DNA of 64,000 bases. Origin: Nitrospira sp. SG-bin2 (lineage in GTDB: Bacteria > Nitrospirota > Nitrospiria > Nitrospirales > Nitrospiraceae). Positions within the stretch are counted from its first letter, which is position 1, and each line of letters begins with the position of its first letter. The position numbers and the translations under genes are program-made. Location of the stretch: NCBI GenBank assembly GCA_002083405.1, contig LVWT01000049.1, positions 248,001-312,000 of the forward strand, in the 5' to 3' direction. The notes beneath the pieces were generated by a model, which saw only the letters and a program-made list of their open reading frames with translations, searched no databases and was not told where the DNA came from. Shown piece by piece: positions 41,736 through 51,101 of the stretch.

Positions 41736-42395
41736 ATGCTTATAATGGCGGGTCTGGTTCTTCGCCAGATTGGGTACTGGAGCTCTTTAGAGAAAGCGGC
41801 TCCGATGTGGCGCAAGCTGTGGCTGCGGATCAAGTACGATTGTTATGTTTCAATGAAAGCTCACATATATCACCCTGACAAGATCGTACTCGGACGGGGG
41901 GCGCATATTTATCAAGATGCCATACTTAACTTCAAGTCGTCCCACTCTGGGCACTCGCCGAGCATTGCGATTGGTTGTGACTCAAAGGTCTTGCCTTCGG
42001 CAAAGATTATTCCTCAACAGGGCTATGTGAAGATCGGCAATAATTGCACCATCCAGTATGGGTGCCTCTTGTATGGTGTCGGGGGGCTAGAGATAGGAAA
42101 TAATACCAGGATTGCTGCATATACGGTTATAACCCCGATGAATCATATATATTCTGATCTGGGCACTCCGATATGGAAACAAGGTGAGACTGCGATCGGG
42201 ATTAAGATTGGAAGCGATGTCTGGATCGGTTGTGGTGCGAAGGTGCTTGATGGCGTGACCATTGGGGATGGGGCCGTTGTTGGCGCAGGAAGCGTTGTCA
42301 CAAAGTCTATTCCTCCCTATTCTGTAGCAGCCGGGGTTCCTGCCAGGGTGATTAAGATGCGAGATGGCAGGATGCCGGAAGCGCAAATAAGTTAG
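41736..42395 (+). CDS. Hexapeptide-repeat acyltransferase
   Basis: Left-handed beta-helix acetyltransferase of 219 residues, like those of the LacA/WbbJ/NodL group. Repeats run through KIGNNCTIQYGCLLYGVGGL, EIGNNTRIAAYTVITPMNH (with the likely catalytic His) and IGSDVWIGCGAKVLDGVTIG, then DGAVVGAGSVVTKSIPPYSV. It O-acetylates a sugar in the cytoplasm. ATG 41736 with GGGAG 10 nt upstream is preferred; GTG 41709 is an alternative. The base composition here and in the next two genes is visibly more AT-rich than at 10-35 kb, hinting at a separately acquired block. The 196-nt gap before it shows no gene. Confidence 0.88.
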   Translation: MLIMAGLVLRQIGYWSSLEKAAPMWRKLWLRIKYDCYVSMKAHIYHPDKIVLGRGAHIYQDAILNFKSSHSGHSPSIAIGCDSKVLPSAKIIPQQGYVKIGNNCTIQYGCLLYGVGGLEIGNNTRIAAYTVITPMNHIYSDLGTPIWKQGETAIGIKIGSDVWIGCGAKVLDGVTIGDGAVVGAGSVVTKSIPPYSVAAGVPARVIKMRDGRMPEAQIS

Positions 42396-42436
42396 ACCTG
42401 CCATGTTTGTGGGTGGTAGCATTCCGTTCATAGGTT

Positions 42437-43822
42437 ATGGCTCTGTTCCTGCACTCGAAGGCAATAGGCAGGCATGGATTGCGTGTTTTTCTACTATCTT
42501 CGTGGCTGATCGCAGATCTCCTCACATTATTAATTAGTGCTGTTAATAGAAGTGGTGGGTTTGGAGTGCATAATTCAAAGCCGTCCGATGGGACTGCTCG
42601 TAAGATCCTATATCTTGAACGCAATGTGGATGGGACCATCGGGGGGTCGTATCGCTCGCTGCTCTACTTGGTTCGATTGTTGGATAAGTCCCGTTACCAT
42701 CCGATCGCGGCGTTTTACCGCGAACATCATCTGATTGAAGAGTATCGCAAGTCTGGTTGTGCGGTTATGATCTTGACCTGCCCGCCTGTTATCAGGCTGC
42801 TTGATTGGTGTCCATCATCCACGAGTCGAATTCTTTCCCCGCTACGGTGGTCGCTTCAGTTTCTGCAGAAAGGGCTGAACTTTGTTTTTGGAACGCTCCG
42901 GATATTCTTCATGAACGTAATGTTGCTATTAAAGGAAGGCATTCAGGTCGTCCACTTGAATAACGGGATGCGCACTGCACCGGAATTGCTCTTTGCCAGC
43001 AAGTTGCTCGGGGTCAAAACCGTGGTGCATCAGCGGGGAATTGGAAAGCTGCCCAAGTCTATTAAATGGTTGGCGCAGTTAGTTGACCACGTTGTCTGTG
43101 TCTCGGACGCGGCGAGGTTGAATCTAGTACAGCAGGGAATTCCCGCACAGAAATGCACCACGATTCACAATGGAATTGCCCCGGATGAATTCTTGGCAGG
43201 GATTACAAAAACTCCGAAACAGGTAAGGGAAGCGCTGGGCCTTCCAGCGGATAGTCTCATTATCGGCGTGGCAGGAATGATCAGAGGGTGGAAGGGGCAG
43301 CTTGTCCTTGTCAAGGCGATGGTCAATGTCCGTGAGAAGCATCCGAAGGCACATTGTTTGATTATTGGAGGTGTGTCTGATCAGCACGAAGGGGATCGGG
43401 CCTATCGTGATGAGATTCTCGGCTTCATTCGCACGCACCACCTTGAGTCGCAGGTGACCCTCATCGATTATCAGCCGCGTATCGCTGAGTTTATTCAGGT
43501 ATTCGATATCATGGCGCATACGGCGATTGATCCGGAGCCGTTTAGCCGATCAGTGCTTGAAGGAATGACGCTGGGACGGCCAATCATTGCGACGCGCACC
43601 GGCGGAACCCCTGAGGCGATTGAGGATGGAGTGTCTGGTATTCTCGTTCCCCCTAATGATCCCGTCGTTTTGGCGGAAAAAATTAACATGCTCTTATGCA
43701 GTCCTGATTTGCGGGCTCATCTTGGTAACCAGGCTCAGGAGCGCATTCGGAAACATTTTATGATTCAGTCAAATGTTGAGGCTACTGAGCAGGTCTATCG
43801 TACCATTCTGCAGGAGAGATAA
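42437..43822 (+). CDS. Glycosyltransferase family 4 (second)
   Basis: GT-B enzyme of 461 residues. A hydrophobic N-terminal segment (FLLSSWLIADLLTLLISA) precedes the fold, then YLERNVDGTIGGSYRSLLYL (acceptor loop), IGVAGMIRGWKGQLVLVKAM (hinge) and EPFSRSVLEGMTLGRPIIAT with the two conserved Glu. The first 50 residues are unusual; a shorter form from further downstream is possible, although ATG 42437 follows the acetyltransferase by 41 nt. Its neighbours suggest a role in the same repeat unit as the acetyltransferase and flippase. Confidence 0.87.
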   Translation: MALFLHSKAIGRHGLRVFLLSSWLIADLLTLLISAVNRSGGFGVHNSKPSDGTARKILYLERNVDGTIGGSYRSLLYLVRLLDKSRYHPIAAFYREHHLIEEYRKSGCAVMILTCPPVIRLLDWCPSSTSRILSPLRWSLQFLQKGLNFVFGTLRIFFMNVMLLLKEGIQVVHLNNGMRTAPELLFASKLLGVKTVVHQRGIGKLPKSIKWLAQLVDHVVCVSDAARLNLVQQGIPAQKCTTIHNGIAPDEFLAGITKTPKQVREALGLPADSLIIGVAGMIRGWKGQLVLVKAMVNVREKHPKAHCLIIGGVSDQHEGDRAYRDEILGFIRTHHLESQVTLIDYQPRIAEFIQVFDIMAHTAIDPEPFSRSVLEGMTLGRPIIATRTGGTPEAIEDGVSGILVPPNDPVVLAEKINMLLCSPDLRAHLGNQAQERIRKHFMIQSNVEATEQVYRTILQER

Positions 43823-43855
43823 GTCTTCGATGGAGCCAATAGGATTGCCAAGCGT

Positions 43856-45298
43856 ATGACGAGTGGATCAAAGAAAATTGTTGGGGGGTTTGGATGGGTG
43901 GCGTTGGTCAAATACTCGAACGACGCACTCGCGTTCCTGACCACGTTGATTTTAGCCAAACTGCTTACGCCCGAAGATTTTGGTTTGGTCGCTGTCGCAG
44001 GAATGGTGATTGAGACACTGAGGATATTTAAGGACCTAGGATTAAGTCAGGCACTTATCTATAGGCAGGACGATGTTGAACGGGCAAGCCATACGATGTT
44101 TTTCCTGGTTGTCGGGCTAAACATCTGCGTCTTTTTATGCGCGGTGATTGTCTCCCCGCTCGCGGGCCGTTTTTTTAACAATTCTGCCGTTGTGCCGATT
44201 ATTGCCATCATGGCTTCGAGCTTGATATGGACTTCGTTGCGGGCGGTGCCGGATGCCTTGATCAATAAGGAGTTATCTTTTCAGAAACTGGTTGTGCCTG
44301 ACATGGTACCTCTGGGGGTCGGCTCTATCGTCGGTATTGCAATGGCTTATCAGGGATTCGGAGTATGGAGTTTGGTTGTCCGTTCATTGATCGTCTCTAT
44401 CGGGGGGATGGTGCTGATTTGGCCCTACACATCCTATCGCCCCGCATTTCAGTTTGATCGAAAGATCGCACAGGACCTCCTTAAGTATGGCCAGCATATC
44501 ATCGGGTCGTCAGTGGTGATGGTTGCAGTTTACAACATCGATAAGTTCTTCATCAGCAAGTTTCTAGGCGTCGGGGCGCTTGGAGCCTACGCCATGGCGT
44601 CCCAAATCGCCAACCTGCCGATTACGCAGTTCAGTCACATTGTCTGCCGATTGATGTTTCCAGTGTTTTCACGAATGAATAAGGAAGTATCGGCATTGAG
44701 GGAGGCATTCCTGAAGACGATCTATTATACGGCGGGCGTTACATTTCCAATGGCGATTGGAATCGCGATCTACGGTCCCGATGCGATAAGGGCCTTCTAC
44801 GGAGACAAATGGGCTGCAGCATGCATCCCGCTCCAGATCCTGGCTGTTTATGCGCTGTTCAGGTCGCTGAGCGTGGTTATCTACGAAATGTTCAAAGCGA
44901 CGGGCCGCCCTGATTTGATGCAATTCTTCGTCATTGTGCGGCTTGCGCTAATTGGTGTCTTGGGAATTCCGGCACTGATGTGGCTTGGGTTACCCGGGAT
45001 ATGCGGTTTAATTGCCGCAGCCAACGGCATTGTGCTGGTACTGGAAGTTTTTAAGGTAGCAGAATACCTTGCCATTTCGTTCGGCGAATTTGTCAGAGCG
45101 TTGAGCCTTCCATTGTGTATGTCGGTGGTGCTTATACCGGCCATTTATTGGGCGTTTCGTTTCAATTTCGGTGTCATGGCTCTCGGTCATGTGGCAGGCG
45201 GAATACTAGTAACGGTCATTTGCTATGCGGCGGCCGTTTTTATGTTAGACAAGGTTGTAGTTTCCGAGGTGAAGAAGGTTCTCTTTTCTACGGCATAG
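43856..45298 (+). CDS. Oligosaccharide flippase (Wzx-like, MOP family)
   Basis: Polytopic protein of 480 residues with about 12-14 hydrophobic segments and the N-terminal pattern GGFGWVALVKYSNDALAFLT, LTPEDFGLVAVAGM typical of lipopolysaccharide/exopolysaccharide flippases (MOP superfamily, WzxC-like). It moves the undecaprenyl-linked repeat unit to the periplasmic side. It is the only flippase in the window. The composition is AT-richer than average for the locus. There is a gap of 87 nt to the oxidoreductase cassette. Confidence 0.92.
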   Translation: MTSGSKKIVGGFGWVALVKYSNDALAFLTTLILAKLLTPEDFGLVAVAGMVIETLRIFKDLGLSQALIYRQDDVERASHTMFFLVVGLNICVFLCAVIVSPLAGRFFNNSAVVPIIAIMASSLIWTSLRAVPDALINKELSFQKLVVPDMVPLGVGSIVGIAMAYQGFGVWSLVVRSLIVSIGGMVLIWPYTSYRPAFQFDRKIAQDLLKYGQHIIGSSVVMVAVYNIDKFFISKFLGVGALGAYAMASQIANLPITQFSHIVCRLMFPVFSRMNKEVSALREAFLKTIYYTAGVTFPMAIGIAIYGPDAIRAFYGDKWAAACIPLQILAVYALFRSLSVVIYEMFKATGRPDLMQFFVIVRLALIGVLGIPALMWLGLPGICGLIAAANGIVLVLEVFKVAEYLAISFGEFVRALSLPLCMSVVLIPAIYWAFRFNFGVMALGHVAGGILVTVICYAAAVFMLDKVVVSEVKKVLFSTA

Positions 45299-45385
45299 AA
45301 TTGCGGTAGTAAACTGATTGATGGGCTACAGCCCTGAAGTGTGCCGAGTCTGCTCGCGCAAGAATAACTTGGAGTGTGATCGACA

Positions 45386-46510
45386 ATGCCTAATTGGCTT
45401 ATCAAGATATTGCTAGCCATCTACATGAGGATTCCAGTAGCGCTGAGGCCTGCGCTGAAGAATGTGTTTACCAAAGCTGTCTTGCGAATCGAGGCGCTGG
45501 CTAAGCGACGGCAAATAGTCCGCGGTATGCGTGTTGAATTCCTTGATTTCGAGATTGCGCATCTCCTCCCGTGTGAAATTCTCGGTCCGGCGCCGGATGA
45601 AGTGTTGGTTGAGGCTGAGTGTAGCCTTGTCAGTCCGGGAACCGAGCGGGCGGTGCTCTGTGGGCTTCCAGGCGCCCGGCGCAGCTTTCCCTACCTTCCC
45701 GGCTATTCCACCGTGGGGAGAGTCGTGAAAAAAGGGAGTGCGGTCAAAGGGGTGGAGCTCGGCGATCGCGTCACCGGGCGTATTCATCACGCGAGCCATG
45801 AGACGTCTGTGGCCAGCAAGCTTTTCAAAGTACCGCCCGGTGTCTCAACTGAAGAGGCCAGTTTCATTGAGCTGGGCATTATTGTGCTTCAAGGGATTCG
45901 AAAGGCTGCAATCAAGCCGGGAGAACGCGTGGCAGTCGTTGGCCAGGGATTAATCGGGCAATTATCAAACCGATTGGTTCGCATCCTGGCGCCGGCGTCA
46001 CTGGTTGCTGTTGCGCCAAGCCGAAACCGTGAACGACTTGCGAGGCTTCCAGGTGGAGTAGATGAGTATTTGTCACTCGTGGAAAATCCAGCTTGTGTGA
46101 ATGGTATTGCCGCGGATGTGGTGATCGAGGCGGTCGGTACCCCTCAAGCAAATGCAGTGGCGATGAATTGTGCCCGTGAGGGCGGACGAGTCATTCTGCT
46201 TGGGAGCTCACGGGGTTTGACGCGGGATTTAGACATTTGGGGGTTGGCTCAAACAAGAAGCCTGACCATACTCGGAGCGCACATCAGTGACATGCCGGGT
46301 AAGGATGCGAGCCCGACGCGCTGGACGTACGAGCAGGAGGGCTATCTGTTTCTTGAGCTTCTGGAGACAGGGCGGTTGAAAGTGGCGGATCTTGTGACCT
46401 GGCGAGCGAGGCCCGAGGAATGTAATGCGGTGTATGAAATACTGGCAGAAGGCGGGCGTAACCATGTTGGGATCACGTTTAACTGGAAGACTGAAAAGGT
46501 CGTGGCATGA
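45386..46510 (+). CDS. Zinc-free medium-chain dehydrogenase (MDR) for sugar modification
   Basis: Protein of 374 residues with GroES-like and Rossmann domains: LVSPGTERAVL, FPYLPGYSTVGRVVKKG, then GERVAVVGQGLIGQLSNRLV. Catalytic-zinc ligands of alcohol dehydrogenases are missing (SPGTE replaces CGSD). The sequence looks like the N-terminal half of the bi-domain MDR-Gfo/Idh oxidoreductases known from O-antigen loci; here the Gfo/Idh half is the next separate gene. An extra basic N-terminal segment (about 45 residues) precedes the fold. It likely oxidises a nucleotide sugar or similar compound. Confidence 0.85.
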   Translation: MPNWLIKILLAIYMRIPVALRPALKNVFTKAVLRIEALAKRRQIVRGMRVEFLDFEIAHLLPCEILGPAPDEVLVEAECSLVSPGTERAVLCGLPGARRSFPYLPGYSTVGRVVKKGSAVKGVELGDRVTGRIHHASHETSVASKLFKVPPGVSTEEASFIELGIIVLQGIRKAAIKPGERVAVVGQGLIGQLSNRLVRILAPASLVAVAPSRNRERLARLPGGVDEYLSLVENPACVNGIAADVVIEAVGTPQANAVAMNCAREGGRVILLGSSRGLTRDLDIWGLAQTRSLTILGAHISDMPGKDASPTRWTYEQEGYLFLELLETGRLKVADLVTWRARPEECNAVYEILAEGGRNHVGITFNWKTEKVVA

Positions 46511-46567
46511 CCGTCACTCTATGGACTAAGTGATCTCTTTCTATTGGGTATCACGCGGGAGGAGCGA

Positions 46568-47626
46568 ATGGAAGCATTGAGAATCGGCATTGTCGGCGCG
46601 GGCGCAATCGCGCAGCGAAACGCAAAGGAAGCCGCAGCGTCCGGGTCGGCAAAGATCGTGGGCGTTTTCGATCTTAATCATAAAGTGGCGAGAGATATGG
46701 CTAAGGCACTTTCTGCGCCATTCTTCCCCAGCTATGAGTCGTTGCTTGTGAATTCAGATGTGGAGGCGGTCCTTCTCTCCGTACCGCATCATTTGCATAA
46801 GAGCATGACCGTACAAGCCGCCTCTTGCGGTAAGCACGTACTGGTCGAGAAGCCGATGGCCAATACCCTCGACGAAGCCAGGGAGATGTTGGCCTGTTGT
46901 GAAAAGAACGGTGTCCAGCTCACGGTTAACTATAGCTTCCGATACTTGCCGAAGATTCAGAAGGCCAAGCAGCTTATTGCCGAAGGAGCACTTGGTGATA
47001 TTACAGGGGTTCAAATCATTGCGCATCAGTTCAAAGACCGGGGTTATTGGAGCGGCGCTCGGAGCAATTCTCCCGATGATTGGAGGGCGTCCAAAGAGAA
47101 ATGTGGTGGTGGCTTCTTAATTATGAATGTGTGCCACGTCATTGACTACATTTATTTTGTCACCGGACTGAAGTGCAACCGGGTCTACAGCGAGTATGCG
47201 ACATTGGGATCCCCCGCGGAGGTTGAAGACATCATTGGTGTGACGTCGAGGTTGGATAACGGAGGCATCGTCTCTATCAGCGCAAGCTCGATTATGCGGG
47301 GAACCGATCAGTCGGAAGAGAGGATTTGGGGAACGAAAGGAACGATGATTCTCAATGGGGAAGGACTCTCGCTGTATTCGACGAGGCCTATCGATGGTAA
47401 GAGGCCCGGCAAGATGACTCGGTATGCTAAATTTCCAAACGTGAGCTGGACCGCAGAATGGGTCAAAGCATTCGCCGCCGCAGTGCGCAACAGGACCAGA
47501 CCGGATATCTCTGGCCGTGAAGGATGGGACAATCTTGCATTGATCTCTGCCGCCTACCATTCGATGGAGAAAGGGGTGCCGATGGAAGTCGCTCCTTTTC
47601 CCCATGATGAGACGCCGGGAGCCTAA
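46568..47626 (+). CDS. Gfo/Idh/MocA family oxidoreductase
   Basis: NAD(P)-dependent sugar oxidoreductase of 352 residues. The Rossmann motif is IGIVGAGAIAQRNAKEA, the family motif VEKPMANT carries the conserved Lys in EKP, and GGGFLIMNVCHVIDYIYFVT holds the His-Asp region. ATG 46568 has GGGAGGAG directly upstream, so an earlier TTG is not used. With the MDR gene it forms the two parts of a split bi-domain enzyme. The product may be an oxidised or epimerised sugar for the polymer. Confidence 0.92.
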   Translation: MEALRIGIVGAGAIAQRNAKEAAASGSAKIVGVFDLNHKVARDMAKALSAPFFPSYESLLVNSDVEAVLLSVPHHLHKSMTVQAASCGKHVLVEKPMANTLDEAREMLACCEKNGVQLTVNYSFRYLPKIQKAKQLIAEGALGDITGVQIIAHQFKDRGYWSGARSNSPDDWRASKEKCGGGFLIMNVCHVIDYIYFVTGLKCNRVYSEYATLGSPAEVEDIIGVTSRLDNGGIVSISASSIMRGTDQSEERIWGTKGTMILNGEGLSLYSTRPIDGKRPGKMTRYAKFPNVSWTAEWVKAFAAAVRNRTRPDISGREGWDNLALISAAYHSMEKGVPMEVAPFPHDETPGA

Positions 47627-47629
47627 TTG

Positions 47630-48421
47630 ATGGAGCAGCATAACATCGAAGCGATCGTTGAGCGAACATCCCGCTCCCTTGATGCCACAGGCGCTGATCT
47701 GCCTGTTTATGGTGTTGCGCGTGTGTTGGGAAGATTCGCAGGAAATCACAGAATTAACGGAGCGTCACACGTCCTGGCTGTGCTTGATGCGCCACAGTCC
47801 ACTCAAGTTGTGCTGCAGGATAGCCAATATATTCCAGTGCCGAATTCATTGGGGAGCGATGAAGCATTGCTGGCCTTGCCGCTCGCTATGTCGTTGTCTG
47901 TATGGGATCGTCTTCAGTTGGAACTTGGCGAAGCGGCAGTTTATACAGAAGGCGATGGTTTTGCGGATCTTGTGGGACAGGTTGCGATCTGGCGGGGAGG
48001 ATGTCCCGTCATTCGATTGGGCAAGAATTCAGGACGGACCCCTCTGGATAGGGGGGAATGTCAGGTGATGTCTGATCCGGAAGAAGCTCTGCGCCAACTC
48101 AAAAAGCGAATTCAGGATAAACCTGGGTTTGCAGCCATTGATTTGAGCGGGCGCCCGGAAACCATAGATCTGCTCCTGGAGGTGGTCCCTCGCTGGGGAC
48201 GGGTTATGCTTGCGGGGCGGACTCGCCAACCACTAACCGTAGATTTTTACAATAACGTTCATCGCAAGGGCGTGTTGCTTCTCGCGAGCATTTTTGATCC
48301 GGCCTCAGTATTGCAGCATGCTGGAAGTGCGGCCTATCTCACCACTGCATTTCGGATCTTACAGAACAAAGAAATGGCTGCAATCTGCTCACAATTGGCA
48401 CCGGCGAAACCTCCGCTGTAA
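47630..48421 (+). CDS. Degenerate MDR-like protein
   Basis: Protein of 263 residues that appears to start in the middle of a GroES-like domain (VYGVARVLGRFAGNHRINGA) and continues through an MDR Rossmann part (DEALLALPLAMSLSVWDRLQ, VYTEGDGFADLVGQVAIWRG, VPRWGRVMLAGRTRQPLTVD). The usual GxGxxG nucleotide loop is replaced by EGDGFAD, so cofactor binding is doubtful. It is either a partner subunit of the two preceding oxidoreductases or a decaying duplicate. ATG 47630 follows the upstream stop by 3 nt; the tight spacing favours a functioning partner. Confidence 0.6.
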   Translation: MEQHNIEAIVERTSRSLDATGADLPVYGVARVLGRFAGNHRINGASHVLAVLDAPQSTQVVLQDSQYIPVPNSLGSDEALLALPLAMSLSVWDRLQLELGEAAVYTEGDGFADLVGQVAIWRGGCPVIRLGKNSGRTPLDRGECQVMSDPEEALRQLKKRIQDKPGFAAIDLSGRPETIDLLLEVVPRWGRVMLAGRTRQPLTVDFYNNVHRKGVLLLASIFDPASVLQHAGSAAYLTTAFRILQNKEMAAICSQLAPAKPPL

Positions 48422-48570
48422 CCTAACGGAAAGCAGGGCTAGACGCAGCTTGCTCATGTGCTTTCTCGACCGCGTGGGCGCGGATCAAGTTCGTTTTAGG
48501 GATTTGGGGGTATCAGGAGAAGAATTGTTGCAAGGGGATATCCCATAGGGAGAGCCTTCGGGCTACTGGA

Positions 48571-49737
48571 ATGCGGGGTCAATATGACAGCACCGATGAG
48601 GTGATAAGACCACTTACAATCTTACATTTACGGGACACTCATGAAATCGGAGGGCCCGGCAAGACGATCCTGGAAACTCATCGGGCCATTGATCGCCGAC
48701 GGTTTCAGCTGCATCTTGGTGTGTTTCTAAGACATGGCGAGCCTGAGGATTCCCCCTTCATTGCTGAGGCCAGGCGGTTTGATATGCCGCTTCACTTCAT
48801 TCGTGGAAGGCATGCCTACGATTTTCGTATGATCCGGCAGGTCCTTGACCTTGTGAAGGCCTGTCAGATCGACATCGTGCATGCGCATGAAGTGAAGTCG
48901 GATGTCATTGCGTATTTGATGGCTCGGTTTCATCCAGTTCCGATCGTGACGACGTTGCATGGCTGGATCGGCAACGATCTGAAACATCGACTATTCGTCA
49001 AGCTGGATAAACGTGTTGTACGAAAGTTTGATCGGGTTATCGCCGTCTCGCGTCAGATTGAAAGAGAGTTGCTTGACGTGGGTGTGCCTCGTGCGAAGCT
49101 GCATATGCTTCATAACGCGATTGTGTTGGAACGGTATCAGCGCACGGGACGGCGCGGATTACTGGCGGAGATCATCGGATGTCCGATTGACGGTCCGGTG
49201 ATTGCCAGTCTGGGACGGCTGAGTGCCGAGAAGGGCCATGCGAATCTCATCGATGCAATGGATCGGGTGATCCGTCGTGGGCATAAGGGCTCTCTCGTAT
49301 TGATCGGCGACGGCCCAGAGAGGCCTAAGTTGATGCAGCAGATTGAAATGCTTGGCCTTCAAAAGGTGGTCCATATGCCGGGATACATTCAGGAGCCGCA
49401 GCGATTGCTCGAAGAAATCGATCTCATAGTGCTCCCGTCCCATACTGAGGGGCTTCCTAATGCGGCATTGGAGGCCTTACTGATGGAGGTACCTGTGCTG
49501 GCGACCGAAGTAGGTGGCACTCCGGAAGTGATCACAGATGGGGAAACCGGGCGGCTTGTTCCCGCCCGTTCACCTGAGAAGCTTGCAGAGGGCATTCAGG
49601 AATTCCTCGCCTCGCCGGAGTCTTGGAAGCGGATGGCAAGCCGCGGAAAAGATATGGTCAAAATGAATTTTGATTTTCGGGCCCGGACACGTAAGTTAGA
49701 AGCCATTTACGATGACATGATGAGGGAGTTGGCCTAG
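48571..49737 (+). CDS. Glycosyltransferase family 4 (third)
   Basis: GT-B enzyme of 388 residues. LHLRDTHEIGGPGKTILETH is the glycine-rich acceptor loop, SLGRLSAEKGHANLIDAM the hinge, and SHTEGLPNAALEALLMEVPV the donor site with both conserved Glu, followed by GGTPEVITDGETG. Relatives are found in XrtA loci. It is preceded by 149 nt without a convincing gene and followed after 4 nt by the O-ligase-like gene. Confidence 0.9.
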   Translation: MRGQYDSTDEVIRPLTILHLRDTHEIGGPGKTILETHRAIDRRRFQLHLGVFLRHGEPEDSPFIAEARRFDMPLHFIRGRHAYDFRMIRQVLDLVKACQIDIVHAHEVKSDVIAYLMARFHPVPIVTTLHGWIGNDLKHRLFVKLDKRVVRKFDRVIAVSRQIERELLDVGVPRAKLHMLHNAIVLERYQRTGRRGLLAEIIGCPIDGPVIASLGRLSAEKGHANLIDAMDRVIRRGHKGSLVLIGDGPERPKLMQQIEMLGLQKVVHMPGYIQEPQRLLEEIDLIVLPSHTEGLPNAALEALLMEVPVLATEVGGTPEVITDGETGRLVPARSPEKLAEGIQEFLASPESWKRMASRGKDMVKMNFDFRARTRKLEAIYDDMMRELA

Positions 49738-49741
49738 GGGC

Positions 49742-51007
49742 ATGGTCTATTACGGTCTTCTACTATTCTTCGCATTGGATTACATCCGGCCGGGGAGTTA
49801 TGTGCCGGCAATGAATGCCCTGCATTTGAACTCGATCGTTCCGCTCTTGGTGTTTCTAGGTTCTTTGGTGAGTAAGGGGCAAGTGAAGGTATCAGAAGTC
49901 TTGAGCAGCGTGAACGCGCGCTGGATCATGTTTTTACTGGTATTGATCGTCCTGTCAGGATTGACCTGCGACGTCAAAATTTATGCACTCGATGTTTTTG
50001 AAAAAGTGGTCGGTTATTCCATAATATTTTTTATCATAAGGAAAGAAGTTTACAGCTTTGACAGGATGAATGGAGTTTTCACAGCGTTGGTCTTAGTGCA
50101 TCTGGTTATCGGAGCCTTGACACCTGATTTGTTTTCCGGCGATGGAGAACGGCACTATATTGCTTCCGGAGGATTTCTTGGAGATGGCAACGATTTCGCG
50201 TTGTCGGTAAATATTGCGATCCCCTTGTGTTTGTTCTTAATGCAGAGCGCACAGGGATTTACCAGGAAAGTATTTTTTGCGGGCGCGTTGACTGTTCTGA
50301 TCTTTGGAGTAGTGGCGACCCAATCGCGAGGGGGAATCTTGGCGTTGGCGAGTGTGGGGTTGTATTACTGGTCCAGGAGCGAGCGAAAACTCCTGGGTGG
50401 AATTGGGCTTGCGGTCGTCGTTATGTTCGTTTTTATCGTCGCCCCGCCACAGTTTTTTGATCGTATGGGAACAATGACACAAACAGGCGAGGAGATGGAA
50501 GGGTCAGCGCAAGGCAGGCTCCTGGCATGGGGTGCTGGGGTCCGGATGGCCATGGATCATCCGCTATTGGGGGTGGGACCTGGTCACTATCCCGTCAAGT
50601 ATGGCGCGGAATATAAGCCGGAGGGATATGGGCTCAACGAAATTCCCTGGCAGACGGCTCATTCATCGTATTTTCTTCTTCTGGGGGAACTGGGTATCCC
50701 TGGACTTATCTTTCTACTGGGTATCATTGGATCGAATCTTGCCGCCGGAGAGCGAACATTGCGAAAAATCAGGCCTCAACTTATGAAGGACGATCTTGGA
50801 GGTCAGAATCTTGTGGTTGCGCTAAATGCCAGTTTGATCGCTTTTATGGTGGGAGGAGCGTTCCTGTCGGGAGCCTACTATCCCCATATCTATGTGTTAG
50901 CCGCCCTCTTAGAGTGTGGCCGAGCTATTTGCAACCAAGCGTATGTAGAAGTGGCTGTGGCATCAACTTCGGAAACCGCACTCCCTCTGGGTTATCGCCG
51001 GGTGTGA
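49742..51007 (+). CDS. O-antigen ligase/polymerase-like protein, XrtA-associated
   Basis: Polytopic protein of 421 residues with about ten hydrophobic segments. The conserved Wzy_C-type region contains TQSRGGILALASVGLYYWSR and a large periplasmic loop with GRLLAWGAGVRMAMDHPLLG, VGPGHY and TAHSSYFLLLGELGIPGLI. These match the O-glycosylation ligase group associated with exosortase A. It either polymerises repeat units or transfers the glycan to protein. It is the only Wzy/WaaL-like protein in the window. Confidence 0.9.
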   Translation: MVYYGLLLFFALDYIRPGSYVPAMNALHLNSIVPLLVFLGSLVSKGQVKVSEVLSSVNARWIMFLLVLIVLSGLTCDVKIYALDVFEKVVGYSIIFFIIRKEVYSFDRMNGVFTALVLVHLVIGALTPDLFSGDGERHYIASGGFLGDGNDFALSVNIAIPLCLFLMQSAQGFTRKVFFAGALTVLIFGVVATQSRGGILALASVGLYYWSRSERKLLGGIGLAVVVMFVFIVAPPQFFDRMGTMTQTGEEMEGSAQGRLLAWGAGVRMAMDHPLLGVGPGHYPVKYGAEYKPEGYGLNEIPWQTAHSSYFLLLGELGIPGLIFLLGIIGSNLAAGERTLRKIRPQLMKDDLGGQNLVVALNASLIAFMVGGAFLSGAYYPHIYVLAALLECGRAICNQAYVEVAVASTSETALPLGYRRV

Positions 51008-51101
51008 AGACGGGGACGCAGGTGGAGAGGGCGGCCCATCACCTACGGAGCAGTACTCCGGTAGTCGTTAAGAGTCGGAGCCTGTTGCCTATTTGGCGTT
51101 C

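Noticed and set aside
42412..42423. Second ops-like word GGTGGTAGCATT before a GT4 gene
   Set aside because: Only 9 of 12 positions match ops and the core GCGGTAGC is broken; too weak to call.
48454..48546. 30-codon open frame in the gap before a GT4 gene
   Set aside because: Too short, no ribosome site, no coupling to its neighbours and no recognisable content.
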